DNA of 64,000 bases from JBBDMC01 sp963826055 (GCA_963826055.1 CAWGVO010000017.1:124001-188000); one strand, 5' to 3'; shown: positions 34,592-42,818, counted from the stretch's first letter. Translations and numbers: made by a program. The notes: a model not told the origin generated them from the sequence alone.

Positions 34592-35650
34592 TTTCTCGCG
34601 GGGCGCGGTGCTGCCCGACGGCGCTCGCTTGGCCGGGCGTTCGCCGGGGGTCACGTCAAAGCGGCGCAGGCGGCCGAGCCGCATGATGTCGATCGGTGCA
34701 AGGCGGCCGATCCGTTCCGCGGTCAGCAGCCGGATGAGGTCGTCGACGCCGGTCACCGGCTGGTCGTCAAGGGCCACTACAATGTCGCCGCGCATCAGGC
34801 CGGCGGCGGCCGCCGCCCCAGTCTGATCGACGGTCGTCAGCATGGCGCCGGTTTCGCGTTCGACGCCGGCCGCCAGCGCGAATCGGCGCGGGATGGGCGC
34901 GGTCTGCGCTGCGACACCGATGAAGGCGCGGCGAACGCGACCGTGACGGATCAATTCGCCGAGAACGAAGCTGGCGGTGTTGCTGGCGACGGCGAAGCTG
35001 AGGCCCTGGGCACCCGGAATCACAGCCGTATTGATGCCGACAACCTCGCCGCGGGACGAGACCAGCGGCCCACCCGAGTTGCCGGGGTTGAGGGCCGCGT
35101 CGGTCTGGATCACGTCCTCGATCATGCGACCGGTGCGGCCGCGCAACGATCGGCCGAGCGCCGAGATGACGCCGGCGGTCACGGTCCACTCGAAGCCGAG
35201 CGGGTTGCCAATAGCGGCGACGAGCTGGCCGCGGCGAAGCCGCTTGGAATCGCCGAGCTTGGCCGCCGGCAGGTCGCGGGCGGCGTTGGCGCGGATGAGC
35301 GCAAGATCGGTATCGGCGTCCTCGCCGATCAGCTGCGCGTCGGTCGTGCGGCCTTCGGTGTCGGCGAGTCCGATCGCCTGGGCGCCGCTGACAACGTGGC
35401 TGTTGGTCAGGATCAGCCCGTCCGGCGAGATGATGACACCCGAGCCAAGGCCCGCGCCACGCGTCGCGGTAGCGCCGTGCTGACGGGTGTCGACGCGCAC
35501 GACAGCCGGGCCAACGCGTTCGACGATGCCGGCCACGGCAGTCGAGTAGGTGTCGAGCAAATCCGTGTCGGCGTCGCCGTCTGGCAGCGCCGGGGCGTCG
35601 TTCCGGTAATCGCCGGTGTCGAGAACAAACTGGTGGCGCGTGTCCAGCAT
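34574..35650 (-). CDS. Trypsin-like serine protease with PDZ domain (S1C, HtrA-like)
   Basis: A 358-residue HtrA/DegP-type protease. The catalytic triad is His (LTNSHVV), Asp (ADTDLALIR) and Ser (LNPGNSGGPL), followed by one PDZ domain from about residue 230 (GVERETGAMLTTVD onward). There is no signal peptide or membrane segment at the N terminus (MLDTRHQFVLDTGDYRND), so unlike classical DegP it should be cytosolic or exported another way. It lies downstream of the LapG-like peptidase gene, separated by a terminator. Confidence 0.88.
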   Translation of the reverse strand: MLDTRHQFVLDTGDYRNDAPALPDGDADTDLLDTYSTAVAGIVERVGPAVVRVDTRQHGATATRGAGLGSGVIISPDGLILTNSHVVSGAQAIGLADTEGRTTDAQLIGEDADTDLALIRANAARDLPAAKLGDSKRLRRGQLVAAIGNPLGFEWTVTAGVISALGRSLRGRTGRMIEDVIQTDAALNPGNSGGPLVSSRGEVVGINTAVIPGAQGLSFAVASNTASFVLGELIRHGRVRRAFIGVAAQTAPIPRRFALAAGVERETGAMLTTVDQTGAAAAAGLMRGDIVVALDDQPVTGVDDLIRLLTAERIGRLAPIDIMRLGRLRRFDVTPGERPAKRAPSGSTAPREKSAERP

Positions 35651-35711
35651 GGCGGAACCCTCCTCATGGTGGAAACGCCCATATGGGGATCGGCCGGCCC
35701 CTGCGGAAGCC

Positions 35712-35749
35712 AGAAAAAGGTGAGCCGGCCCCGGGGCGGGGGCCGGCTC
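35712..35749 (-). terminator. Rho-independent terminator after LapG-like gene
   Basis: An 11-bp perfect stem, GAGCCGGCCCC (35722-35732) with GGGGCCGGCTC (35739-35749), loop of six. On the minus strand it is followed by ACC and TTTTT, so it ends transcription from the 35836-36450 gene and insulates the protease gene. Confidence 0.82.
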
Positions 35750-35835
35750 TATGGACCTGATCTTGGGGACGGGGGGTGGGACGCGACCAGGTCCAAAAGT
35801 CCCAAACGTTGTTTCCTGTTAGCAGGCGGGACGGT

Positions 35836-36450
35836 TCAACGCAGGCTCCCGACCAATGGGTCTTGGGCGCCGTTGATCGCCACCCACTCTCCGGTGTCGA
35901 ATTCCGATTGCCGCTTGACGAACTGGTAGCCGGTTTCGCTCCACACCAGGATGGGCCCCCGAAGGTTGTCGAGCACGAGGTCGCCACGGTCGGTGAGCAC
36001 CGTCAGCACGGCATGGCCTTCGCCGTTCGGCTGGCGCACGACCGTCATCAGCAGGGCACCAACCGGCCAGCCCTTCTCGATGAGATCCAGGCGCTTGAGC
36101 AGGGCGACATCCTCGCAGTCGCCACGCGTGGTCGGGTAGGCCCAAACCTCGGGGCGGCCGTAGACCGCCATGTCAGTGGCCGGCTCGATCGTTTGATTCA
36201 CTGTCGCGTTCACTGTCGTCAGCTCGTTCCACCGTTTGGGCGTCAGACGGACGCGCGGGTCGCGGGTCGTAACCAGATGACACTCGGCGCGGTGCGCCAT
36301 GCAGAACTCGAAGTGCCCGATCGGCTGCGATGTGATGCCGCCGGTCGCCATGAACGGCTCGTTGGCCGCCGCGATGGCGCTGTCCAGGGCGATGCACGTG
36401 GCCAGTATTACGGCCAACCCGCCAAGTAGATGTATTGTCCCGTTACGCAT
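35836..36450 (-). CDS. Transglutaminase-like cysteine peptidase (BTLCP, LapG-like)
   Basis: A 204-residue exported protein with a signal peptide (hydrophobic LLGGLAVILATCIALDS, cleavage near AIAAANE). The catalytic triad is Cys (TTRGDCEDVALLK), His (GEGHAVLTV) and Asp (LVLDNLRG). The family includes LapG, the periplasmic protease that cuts surface adhesins under c-di-GMP control via LapD. No LapD or adhesin gene adjoins it, so the substrate is open. Its upstream region holds two spaced direct repeats and it ends at a strong terminator. Confidence 0.88.
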   Translation of the reverse strand: MRNGTIHLLGGLAVILATCIALDSAIAAANEPFMATGGITSQPIGHFEFCMAHRAECHLVTTRDPRVRLTPKRWNELTTVNATVNQTIEPATDMAVYGRPEVWAYPTTRGDCEDVALLKRLDLIEKGWPVGALLMTVVRQPNGEGHAVLTVLTDRGDLVLDNLRGPILVWSETGYQFVKRQSEFDTGEWVAINGAQDPLVGSLR

Positions 36451-36473
36451 TACGCTCTCCCCAACCTGAGAGC

Positions 36474-36503
36474 ATTATGGCATGGGACTTTTTATTGTGG
36501 CAT
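36474..36503. promoter_or_regulatory. Spaced direct repeats in promoter of LapG-like gene
   Basis: ATTATGGCAT (36474-36483) recurs as ATTGTGGCAT (36494-36503), nine of ten bases identical, exactly 20 bp apart, in an unusually AT-rich stretch 24-53 bp before the start codon. Two half-sites on one face of the helix suggest a dimeric response regulator or similar activator. Inferred function. Confidence 0.4.
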
Positions 36504-36608
36504 AATACTGGAAATCAAAGTATAATCTAATTGTATTAGAATTTTAGACGTACGGGAAACTGCTTGCTAACCATAGCCTGGCGGTTCGGCCGCGTCGCTG
36601 CGGGCAAC

Positions 36609-36633
36609 AAAAAAGCCGCCCGGAGGCGGCTTT
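36609..36633 (-). terminator. Rho-independent terminator after PilZ gene
   Basis: AAAGCCGCC (36612-36620) pairs with GGCGGCTTT (36625-36633) around a 4-nt loop. On the minus strand the stem is followed by a T run, 21 bp after the PilZ stop codon. Confidence 0.85.
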
Positions 36634-36653
36634 CAACGTCGAATCGGAGGCGG

Positions 36654-37268
36654 TCAGCCGAGGTTCTGGTCGAGCGAGGTTTGGGTTTGCAGTGTCGCGA
36701 ACTCGACGGCGATCCCCTCATCGAAGTGGCGCAAGACACGGGCCCGGAGCTTGCCGACCATCACTGGCGAGCCAATGGGCGGCTTCACCTCGATCGCCAG
36801 CGCCGCACCGGACAGCGACGCATCCACGACGCGAGCCCGGTATTCGCGGCCATCGGGCAGCGAAACGTTGGTCGCGGCGACCTTCGGGGTAATGCGGTCG
36901 TGGCGCCGGTCCTCGGGCAGGTTGAGTTCATGGCGGTTGGCGAGCCAGGTAAGCTTGGCGGCGAGTTTGTCGCGCTTGCGCAGCGTGGCGTTGATCGACA
37001 TGGCGAACCCGAACTCGTAAACCCGGGTGATCTGACCCTCAACGCGGCCGATATGGTCGAGATAGGCCACCACGCGTTCGCCAACGCGGCCGGTAATCGG
37101 GCTCGTCACAGAAAGACTGCCGGGCGACATGTCGGTCGTCTGCAGCGGATACTCGCGGCGATCCTCCAGCATGAAACGGCCGAGCAGATTGACATTAACG
37201 CGCTGGTAACGGCGCCGATCATGGTGCCGAACCAGCGAGCGCTGCCGGAACGTCTGGGTTGAAGCCAT
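36654..37268 (-). CDS. Tandem PilZ-domain protein
   Basis: A 204-residue protein with two PilZ-like domains, the c-di-GMP receptor fold. The first has RRRYQRVNVN then TDMSPGSLSV near residues 19-53; the second has RRHDRITPKV then VDASLSGAALAIE near 122-160. The D-x-S-x-x-G pattern (DASLSG) is canonical in the second domain and altered in the first (DMSPGS), so ligand binding is more certain in the second. No catalytic domain. Ends at a clear terminator. The output may be motility, polysaccharide or adhesion. Confidence 0.85.
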   Translation of the reverse strand: MASTQTFRQRSLVRHHDRRRYQRVNVNLLGRFMLEDRREYPLQTTDMSPGSLSVTSPITGRVGERVVAYLDHIGRVEGQITRVYEFGFAMSINATLRKRDKLAAKLTWLANRHELNLPEDRRHDRITPKVAATNVSLPDGREYRARVVDASLSGAALAIEVKPPIGSPVMVGKLRARVLRHFDEGIAVEFATLQTQTSLDQNLG

Positions 37269-37373
37269 CGAAGGCGACGATCAGCTCATTTACCGCGAGG
37301 ACAGGCGAAATCATCGATCATTGCGGTTAACAAGCTGTAACGGACGCGGCCCCCCGTTTACCAAAAAGAACGC

Positions 37374-37997
37374 CTACTGTTTGCCGCCGTCGACGACGAA
37401 CAGATGGCGCCGACGGCGCGAATTGGGCAGCGGGAAGGGGATCGGCGCCGATGGCCTTGGCGGCGCCGGCGGGTCGGTGCGCCGCCGGAAGAACCGGGGC
37501 GTTTCCTGGGGCCAGATCAGCCTGAGACTGGTGATCGCCTGGCGGACCACCGGTTCGTTGCCCAGCCAGTGGGGCCGTTCGAGGGCGGCCAGACTGCCAA
37601 GAACGCGATCAAACGACTTGGCCCCGTTGCGCAACGGCAGCAGGATCATCTCGCAGGCGACGTTCTGGTCGCGGGCCGTGCGAACGTCGATGGTCACCAC
37701 GGCCGCAGCGCCGTCTTCCACAACTGCCGCCGCAAGGGTCGCTATCGCCGAGCGATCCTCTTCCTCCCACAAGTCGAGCAGATTGGTCCCCTTCAATTCG
37801 CGGCAATAGAGGGAGCAGACGCGGGTTCCTGCGAGGCGGACGGAGTAGCGCTCGCGGTCGTTGACCTCGAGGATGAAGGTGTCGGGGAGGATCCGGCGCA
37901 GGTCGCTCGGTTCTATGGCGCTGCGCTCAGGCGCGGGCTGGCTGCCGCGCACCCGGTTCCAATATTCGTAAAGCTCGCGAGAGACCGCGTGTTTCAT
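37374..37997 (-). CDS. PAS domain protein (PAS_5 type)
   Basis: A 207-residue protein matching the alphaproteobacterial stand-alone PAS_5 family. ELYEYWNRVRGSQPAPER, ILPDTFILEV, RLAGTRVCSLYCRELKGTNLLDLW and EMILLPL are the typical blocks. The C terminus is a proline- and arginine-rich tail. Such proteins have no output domain and may sense a small ligand or bind a partner. The ATG at 37997 is chosen; starts further up add unconserved residues. Confidence 0.75.
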   Translation of the reverse strand: MKHAVSRELYEYWNRVRGSQPAPERSAIEPSDLRRILPDTFILEVNDRERYSVRLAGTRVCSLYCRELKGTNLLDLWEEEDRSAIATLAAAVVEDGAAAVVTIDVRTARDQNVACEMILLPLRNGAKSFDRVLGSLAALERPHWLGNEPVVRQAITSLRLIWPQETPRFFRRRTDPPAPPRPSAPIPFPLPNSRRRRHLFVVDGGKQ

Positions 37998-38037
37998 GCT
38001 TCGCCCCATCCCGTCCCATTGTGGTTCCACGGCCGGT

Positions 38038-38057
38038 CCCCAACAGTCCCGTTGGGG
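38038..38057. promoter_or_regulatory. Inverted repeat upstream of PAS gene
   Basis: CCCCAAC-N6-GTTGGGG, perfect 7-bp arms, 41 bp before the PAS-gene start. It could be a leader hairpin or an operator. No T run follows, so it is not a terminator. Confidence 0.3.
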
Positions 38058-38233
38058 TAATGGCGTGCAGGAACAGGACAGGCTTTGCGCCTTTTTCCCG
38101 ATCCCGGCGGGCACGCTGCAGACCATGTGCCATCAAAGAGAGGGCGAACCCGCGACGGTAGGCCGCCTGCAACGGGGGCTTTTTGAGGCCGGCCGCCTTT
38201 ATTCGGCCGGCTGCGGCGCTAAGGTTCCGGCGC

Positions 38234-38983
38234 ATGCGTGATTCTGCTCAACGGTTCTGGGACCCGGCTCGCCGCCAGCCGATGTTCAACCTTCCACCGG
38301 TTGTGATCGGTCTGCTCGGCACGCTGCTCGCCATACACGCGTTGCGTGCGTGGCTGCTCGATCCGCGCAGCGACGCATGGACGATTGCGACCTTTGCTTT
38401 CATCCCGCTGCGGGTATCGGCGGCGTCCGCGTACTCGGCCGTCTTTCCGGGCAGCGAGGGCGCGCGTATCTGGAGCTTCCTGACCTATGCACTACTGCAC
38501 GCGACGTGGGGGCACATCCTGATCAACGCACTGTGGCTCGCCGCGTTCGGCAGTCCGCTTGCCTGGCGATTGGGAGCGATACGCTTCCTGTTGTTTTCCG
38601 CTGTGGGTGCCGTTGCCGGGGCGGTGTTACATCTCGTGGTCTATCCGCAATCGCCGACGCCGATGGTCGGTGCGTCGGCCGCGATCTCGGCGCACATGGC
38701 AGGCGCCAGCCGGTTCGTGTTCGCGCACGGAGGCCCGCTGTGGCGGGGGCAGGAGGGGTCGGGGGTCTATCGGCAGCCGGCGCCGCCGCTCCTTGCGGTT
38801 CTCAGCGACGGCCGGGTGCTGACGTTCCTCGGCGTATGGTTCGCGGTGAACCTTGTTTTCGGGTTGGGCGGGGCGAGCCCGGGTCTCGCTTCCGGCGCCA
38901 TCGCCTGGGACGCCCACATCGGCGGGTTCCTGGCCGGTCTCCTGCTGTTCCCGCTGTTCGACCCGGTCCGCAAGGCGGGCTGA
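38234..38983 (+). CDS. Rhomboid family intramembrane serine protease
   Basis: A 249-residue membrane protease with about six helices. LLHATWGHILINALWL holds the His and Asn of helix 2, VGASAAISAHMAG the catalytic Ser of the GxSx motif, and WDAHIGGFLAGLL the catalytic His. A ~45-residue loop between the Ser helix and the next segment (from RFVFAHGGPLW to PPLLAVLSD) is longer than usual. Substrates are unknown. The start is an ATG with AAGG upstream, and no neighbour suggests a partner. Confidence 0.88.
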   Translation: MRDSAQRFWDPARRQPMFNLPPVVIGLLGTLLAIHALRAWLLDPRSDAWTIATFAFIPLRVSAASAYSAVFPGSEGARIWSFLTYALLHATWGHILINALWLAAFGSPLAWRLGAIRFLLFSAVGAVAGAVLHLVVYPQSPTPMVGASAAISAHMAGASRFVFAHGGPLWRGQEGSGVYRQPAPPLLAVLSDGRVLTFLGVWFAVNLVFGLGGASPGLASGAIAWDAHIGGFLAGLLLFPLFDPVRKAG

Positions 38984-39076
38984 CCCGCAACTTGTTGCAT
39001 TGCATATTGTCAGGTGCGACGGAACGTCGCATCTTGGGGTGTGGCGGTGGGTTGGGAAGACAATGGAGGAGCGCCA

Positions 39077-39508
39077 ATGACCGTAGCCGCAATCCTCGCC
39101 GAGAAGGGACGCGAGGTCGTGACGACGACTGCGACCGCTACATTGGGTGAGGCGGTCGATACGCTGGCCAGCCACAAGATCGGTGCGCTGGTGATCGTCG
39201 ACAAGTCGAAAAGCATCGTCGGTATCGTTTCGGAACGCGACGTCGTCAGGGCCATCGCCCGCGGCGGCGCCAAGGCGCTGGCGGAGACCGTCGAAACGGT
39301 GATGACCAGGAAGGTGGTGACCTGCACCGAGGACGAAACCATCAACGACGTGATGAGCCGCATGACGCGCGGCCGGTTCCGGCACCTGCCGGTGGCAACC
39401 AACGGCCGTCTCGCCGGCATCGTCTCGATCGGTGATGTGGTGAAGGCCCGCATCGAACAGGTCGAGCGCGAGGCCGAGGAGATGCGTGCCTACATCGCCA
39501 CGGCGTGA
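39077..39508 (+). CDS. CBS domain protein
   Basis: A 143-residue protein made of two CBS motifs (about residues 8-62 and 72-128), which together bind adenosine nucleotides. Cues are LASHKIGALVIVD, GIVSERDVVRAIA, RGRFRHLPV and GIVSIGDVVKARI. Stand-alone CBS-pair proteins often regulate redox or transport partners; none is evident. GGAGGA at 39065-39070 gives a 6-nt spacer. It ends 3 bp before the convergent hisI gene. Confidence 0.92.
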   Translation: MTVAAILAEKGREVVTTTATATLGEAVDTLASHKIGALVIVDKSKSIVGIVSERDVVRAIARGGAKALAETVETVMTRKVVTCTEDETINDVMSRMTRGRFRHLPVATNGRLAGIVSIGDVVKARIEQVEREAEEMRAYIATA

Positions 39509-39511
39509 CCG

Positions 39512-39964
39512 TCAGCGTGAATGCCGTACGCGCGGCATCGTCTCGTCGAAGACCAGCTCGAGGTCCGGCGTGGGCGCGGCGCCGAGCGGCACCGAACGGT
39601 AGAAGCACGAACGGTAGCCAGTGTGGCAGGCGACCCCCGCACCGGCGATGTGCACCTTGATCAGGATGGCATCCTGATCGCAATCGACACGCATGTCGGT
39701 GACGGCAAGGGTGTTGCCGCTTTCCTCTCCCTTGCGCCACAACTTCCGCCGCGACCGGCTCCAGAACCACGCTTCACCCGTCGCAATCGTGCGTGACAGG
39801 GCCTCGCGATTCATGTGGGCGACCATGAGCACCTCGCCGCTCCCGGCGTCGGTTGCGATGGCGACGATCAGGCCGTCGGCGTCGAACCTGGGCGCGAGGA
39901 CGGTGCCGGTCTCGACCGCGTGCTCTCCGGGGCGCGGCGCAAATGGCGAGGAAGCCTCGATCAT
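39512..39964 (-). CDS. hisI: Phosphoribosyl-AMP cyclohydrolase
   Basis: A 150-residue cytosolic enzyme of histidine synthesis that opens the adenine ring of phosphoribosyl-AMP. The metal sites are visible in VDCDQDAILIKV and CHTGYRSCFYR, and MVAHMNREAL and WFWSRSRRKLWRKGEESGN carry substrate residues. It is the single-domain HisI; the HisE pyrophosphohydrolase is not fused. The ATG at 39964 is followed after a short lead by the conserved core. No other his gene is near. Confidence 0.94.
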   Translation of the reverse strand: MIEASSPFAPRPGEHAVETGTVLAPRFDADGLIVAIATDAGSGEVLMVAHMNREALSRTIATGEAWFWSRSRRKLWRKGEESGNTLAVTDMRVDCDQDAILIKVHIAGAGVACHTGYRSCFYRSVPLGAAPTPDLELVFDETMPRVRHSR

Positions 39965-40030
39965 GGCAGCTCTCGTTTGGCTGTGCACGACGGACCGCCC
40001 GCGGTGCCGCGGGCGCAATCGGTGGCCGGC

Positions 40031-40666
40031 TCAGGCGTCGGCGGCGCCGCCTTTGACCAGGGTCGCGAAGCGCTGTTGCTCGGCCGGATCGTCACGGAAG
40101 GCGCCGGTGAACTGGGTGGTAACGGTCCTTGCACCGTGGGCGCGGGTTCCGCGCAACGTCATGCACAGATGCTCGGCCTCGATCATCACAGCGATGCCGC
40201 GGGGCTTCAGGACCTCGTCGATGGCGGCGACGATGTCGGCGGTCAGGCGCTCCTGCGTCTGCAGACGATGGGCGAAGACGTCGACCAGGCGCGCCAGCTT
40301 CGACAGGCCGACCACCTGCTCGCCGGGGTAGTAGGCGATGTGGGCGCGGCCCATGAACGGCACCATGTGGTGCTCGCAATGGGAATAGAACGGGATGTCG
40401 CGCACGACCACGATGTCGTCGTAGCTGCCGAGATCCTCGAAAGTGCGGTCGAGCACGTCGGCGGGGTTCTGGCGATAGCCGCCGAAGAACTCCTCGGAGA
40501 CGGCGGCGACGCGCTTCGGCGTGTCCTTGAGACCCGGGCGGGCGGGGTCGTCACCGGCCCACGCGATCAGCGTGCGCACGGCCTCTTCGGCTTCCTCCCG
40601 GGACGGGCGCCTGGCCGCGGCCGGCTTTCCGGCAGTCGCGTCCAGCTTTTTCAACAACGCATCCAT
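40031..40666 (-). CDS. folE: GTP cyclohydrolase I
   Basis: A 211-residue enzyme converting GTP to dihydroneopterin triphosphate, the first step of folate (and tetrahydropterin) synthesis. SHCEHHMVPFMGRAHIAY holds the zinc ligands Cys and His, HLCMTLRGTRA the second zinc Cys, and GLSKLARLVDVFA the substrate loop. The N-terminal ~25 residues are a low-complexity extension. It lies 66 bp upstream of hisI on the same strand. Confidence 0.95.
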   Translation of the reverse strand: MDALLKKLDATAGKPAAARRPSREEAEEAVRTLIAWAGDDPARPGLKDTPKRVAAVSEEFFGGYRQNPADVLDRTFEDLGSYDDIVVVRDIPFYSHCEHHMVPFMGRAHIAYYPGEQVVGLSKLARLVDVFAHRLQTQERLTADIVAAIDEVLKPRGIAVMIEAEHLCMTLRGTRAHGARTVTTQFTGAFRDDPAEQQRFATLVKGGAADA

Positions 40667-40752
40667 TCACGTTCTCCGCGCCCGGTGGGGGCGCCAACCG
40701 TTGCTTCAGGGCCTATATAGCGGTCCGGCGGCCGGTTGCCTATATTTGCCGC

Positions 40753-41211
40753 ATGCTGGACGACATCTACAACAAGCGCATCCTGGCGTTCGCCGGCTCG
40801 ATTCCGCGGCTCGGACGGCTGGAGCATCCCGACGCGACGGCGAGCGCCCATTCGCGCCTGTGCGGTTCGACGGTGACCGTCGACCTGGCGATGGACGGCG
40901 AGGTGGTGACGGACTTCGCCCACGACGTAAAGGCCTGTGCGCTCGGTCAGGCGTCTTCCGCCATCATGGCCCAGAACATTGTCGGCGCCAGCGCCGAGGA
41001 ACTGCGCCAGGTGCGCGACACCATGGTCAAGATGCTAAAGGAGAACGGTCCGCCGCCGGAGGGTCGCTTTGCCGACCTGAAGTTTCTCGAGCCGGTGCGC
41101 GACTACAAGGCGCGCCACGCCTCGACGCTGCTTACCTTCGACGCCGTGGTCGACGCAGTCGATCAGATCGCGGCGAGGCGGGCGCAGACGAAGGCGGTGG
41201 CCGGCGGCTAA
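40753..41211 (+). CDS. Iron-sulfur cluster assembly scaffold protein (IscU/NifU-like)
   Basis: A 152-residue IscU-fold protein. Cluster-ligand cysteines occur in SRLCGSTVTVDL and VKACALGQASSA; the third canonical Cys position near the C terminus is occupied by a His-containing segment (YKARHASTLLTFDAV), a variant seen in alphaproteobacterial homologues. It presumably holds a nascent Fe-S cluster. Divergent from folE. Its stop overlaps the 3' end of a small minus-strand gene by 4 bp. Confidence 0.87.
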   Translation: MLDDIYNKRILAFAGSIPRLGRLEHPDATASAHSRLCGSTVTVDLAMDGEVVTDFAHDVKACALGQASSAIMAQNIVGASAEELRQVRDTMVKMLKENGPPPEGRFADLKFLEPVRDYKARHASTLLTFDAVVDAVDQIAARRAQTKAVAGG

Positions 41212-41345
41212 ATTCGTTTGGCGACACGCAGGGCTTCGGCGGGCTTCACCCGGGCCGTGACCACGAGCCAGGCAAAGCGGATGGCGGCCCAACGTCCAAA
41301 ACCGACACGCCGGTACTGGACGTAGCGTTGGAGGAACTGGGACAT
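41208..41345 (-). CDS. Small 45-aa protein
   Basis: A short gene with an ideal ribosome binding site (AGGAGGTG, 7 nt before ATG). The product is 45 residues, strongly basic, opening MSQFLQRYVQYRRVGFGRW and continuing with a hydrophobic stretch (AAIRFAWLVVTA), then RVKPAEALRVAKRI. One amphipathic or membrane-associated helix is likely. The stop overlaps the scaffold-protein stop by 4 bp (convergent). No family recognised. The clear start signal and non-shadow composition argue that it is real. Confidence 0.6.
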   Translation of the reverse strand: MSQFLQRYVQYRRVGFGRWAAIRFAWLVVTARVKPAEALRVAKRI

Positions 41346-41473
41346 TCTGGACACCTCCTGGTGCAGCCCCGTCATCCCAAGTGAACGCCCGACGTGCCAA
41401 CAGGTTGCGCCCGGCTGGTGAATATTCTGTTGATGGGGCTCGCGGGCAGCGACTGCGTTGGTAGCAGCGGAAC

Positions 41474-41815
41474 ATGACGAGTTTATTCAACGCGCTCGGG
41501 CGCATTCCGGCCCTGACGGGGATCGGCCTGATCTGGCTCTATCGGCTGACCTTGTCGCCGTTTCTCGGCCGTCAGTGCCGGTATCTGCCGACCTGCTCGC
41601 ACTACACGGAGGATGCGATTTCGCGCCACGGTTTGTGGGCGGGCGCCTGGATGGGGCTGGCGCGCTTCCAGCGCTGCGGGCCGGGCGGTGCTTCCGGATA
41701 CGATCCGATCCCCGAAGTGGTGCCGGACAACGCCCGCTGGTACCTGCCGTGGCGGTACGGGCAGTGGACCGGTGCCCACATCGACCCGAAGACCCGCCTC
41801 GATCTCAGGGACTAG
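41474..41815 (+). CDS. yidD: Membrane protein insertion efficiency factor YidD
   Basis: A 113-residue YidD protein, a small membrane-associated helper of YidC-mediated insertion. The family core is present: IWLYRLTLSPFLGRQCRYLP, TCSHYTEDAI and RFQRCGPGG. The C terminus is longer than in the shortest homologues. It is away from rpmH and rnpA, which are its neighbours in many other bacteria. It ends 9 bp before the convergent mbfA gene. Confidence 0.93.
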   Translation: MTSLFNALGRIPALTGIGLIWLYRLTLSPFLGRQCRYLPTCSHYTEDAISRHGLWAGAWMGLARFQRCGPGGASGYDPIPEVVPDNARWYLPWRYGQWTGAHIDPKTRLDLRD

Positions 41816-41824
41816 CGACCAGCC

Positions 41825-42802
41825 TCAAGCGTTGCCGATCAGAATGCCGGTGGCGAAGACCAGAAGCCCGCCAACGACGATCTGGAACGCGGCGCGCAGG
41901 AACGGGGTGTCCATGTAGCGGGCGCGCACCCAGGCGATCGCCCACAACTCAACGATGACGACGATCACGGCGAGCGTGGTCGCGGTCCAGAAATGCGGGA
42001 TCAGGTAGGGCAGGGCGTGGCCGAGGCCGCCGACGGCGGTCATGAGGCCGGTGACGAGGCCGCGCGCCCAGGGATGACCCCTCCCGGTCAGGGTGCCGTC
42101 ATCCGACAATGCCTCGGCGAAACCCATGGAGATGCCGGCGCCGAGGGAGGCGGCAAGGCCAACGAGAAAGGTCGACCAGGTGTTCTGGGTGGCGAAGGCG
42201 GCGGCGAACAGGGGCGCCAGCGTTGAAACCGAGCCGTCCATCAGGCCGACGAGACCCGGCTGGACGACCTGGAGGAGAAACGCCCGGCGGGCCGTCTCGC
42301 GTTCCTGCTCGCGCGTGTCCTTGGAGACGCCGGCCTCCAGATGTTCGGCCATCGCCTCGTGGCCGGCCTCGATGTCCGCGAGGTCGCCGAGGAGCTTGCG
42401 TACGGCCGGGTCGCTCGAGCGTGCCGCGGCGCGGCGATAGAAATTCTCCGCCTCGGCCTCCATCGACGCCGCCCGGTCGCGCATTGCGTCGATATCAAAC
42501 GTGGTGCTCATCCACACCGGCTTGCGGCGAATGAAGCCACGCACGTCCTCGCGGCGTATGAGCGGGATGTGGTCGCCGAAACGCTCCTGAAAGGCCTCCA
42601 GCAGACGGCGACGATGGTCGTTCTCTTCCTCGGCCATGGCCGTGAAGATCTCGGCGGTGGCCGGGTAGGATTCACGCAGCCGCTCGGCGAACTCGCGATA
42701 GATGCGGCCGTCCTCCTCCTCGTTCTGGACAGCAAGGGCCAGCACTTCGCGATCACTGAGATCGGAGAACGCCTTCTGGGCGGAGAAGGGGAAGAGCGGC
42801 AT
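41825..42802 (-). CDS. mbfA: Membrane-bound ferritin-like iron exporter MbfA
   Basis: A 325-residue protein joining an N-terminal ferritin-like/rubrerythrin domain (about residues 10-165) to a C-terminal VIT1/CCC1-type membrane domain with five hydrophobic segments. Diiron Glu/His residues appear in QNEEEDGRIYREF, AEEENDHRRRLLE, EAEAENFYRRA and DIEAGHEAMAEHL; VQPGLVGLMDGSVSTLAPLF is the VIT-domain signature. In Rhizobiales MbfA exports iron and protects against iron and peroxide, under Irr repression. An inverted repeat of Irr-box style lies just upstream of the ATG. Confidence 0.92.
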   Translation of the reverse strand: MPLFPFSAQKAFSDLSDREVLALAVQNEEEDGRIYREFAERLRESYPATAEIFTAMAEEENDHRRRLLEAFQERFGDHIPLIRREDVRGFIRRKPVWMSTTFDIDAMRDRAASMEAEAENFYRRAAARSSDPAVRKLLGDLADIEAGHEAMAEHLEAGVSKDTREQERETARRAFLLQVVQPGLVGLMDGSVSTLAPLFAAAFATQNTWSTFLVGLAASLGAGISMGFAEALSDDGTLTGRGHPWARGLVTGLMTAVGGLGHALPYLIPHFWTATTLAVIVVIVELWAIAWVRARYMDTPFLRAAFQIVVGGLLVFATGILIGNA

Positions 42803-42818
42803 GGGTCTTTTGCTCCAT

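Noticed and set aside
37327..37341. TTAACAAGCTGTAAC as a full CtrA site before the PilZ gene
   Set aside because: Spacing and second arm do not fit TTAA-N7-TTAA; the right arm is TAAC.
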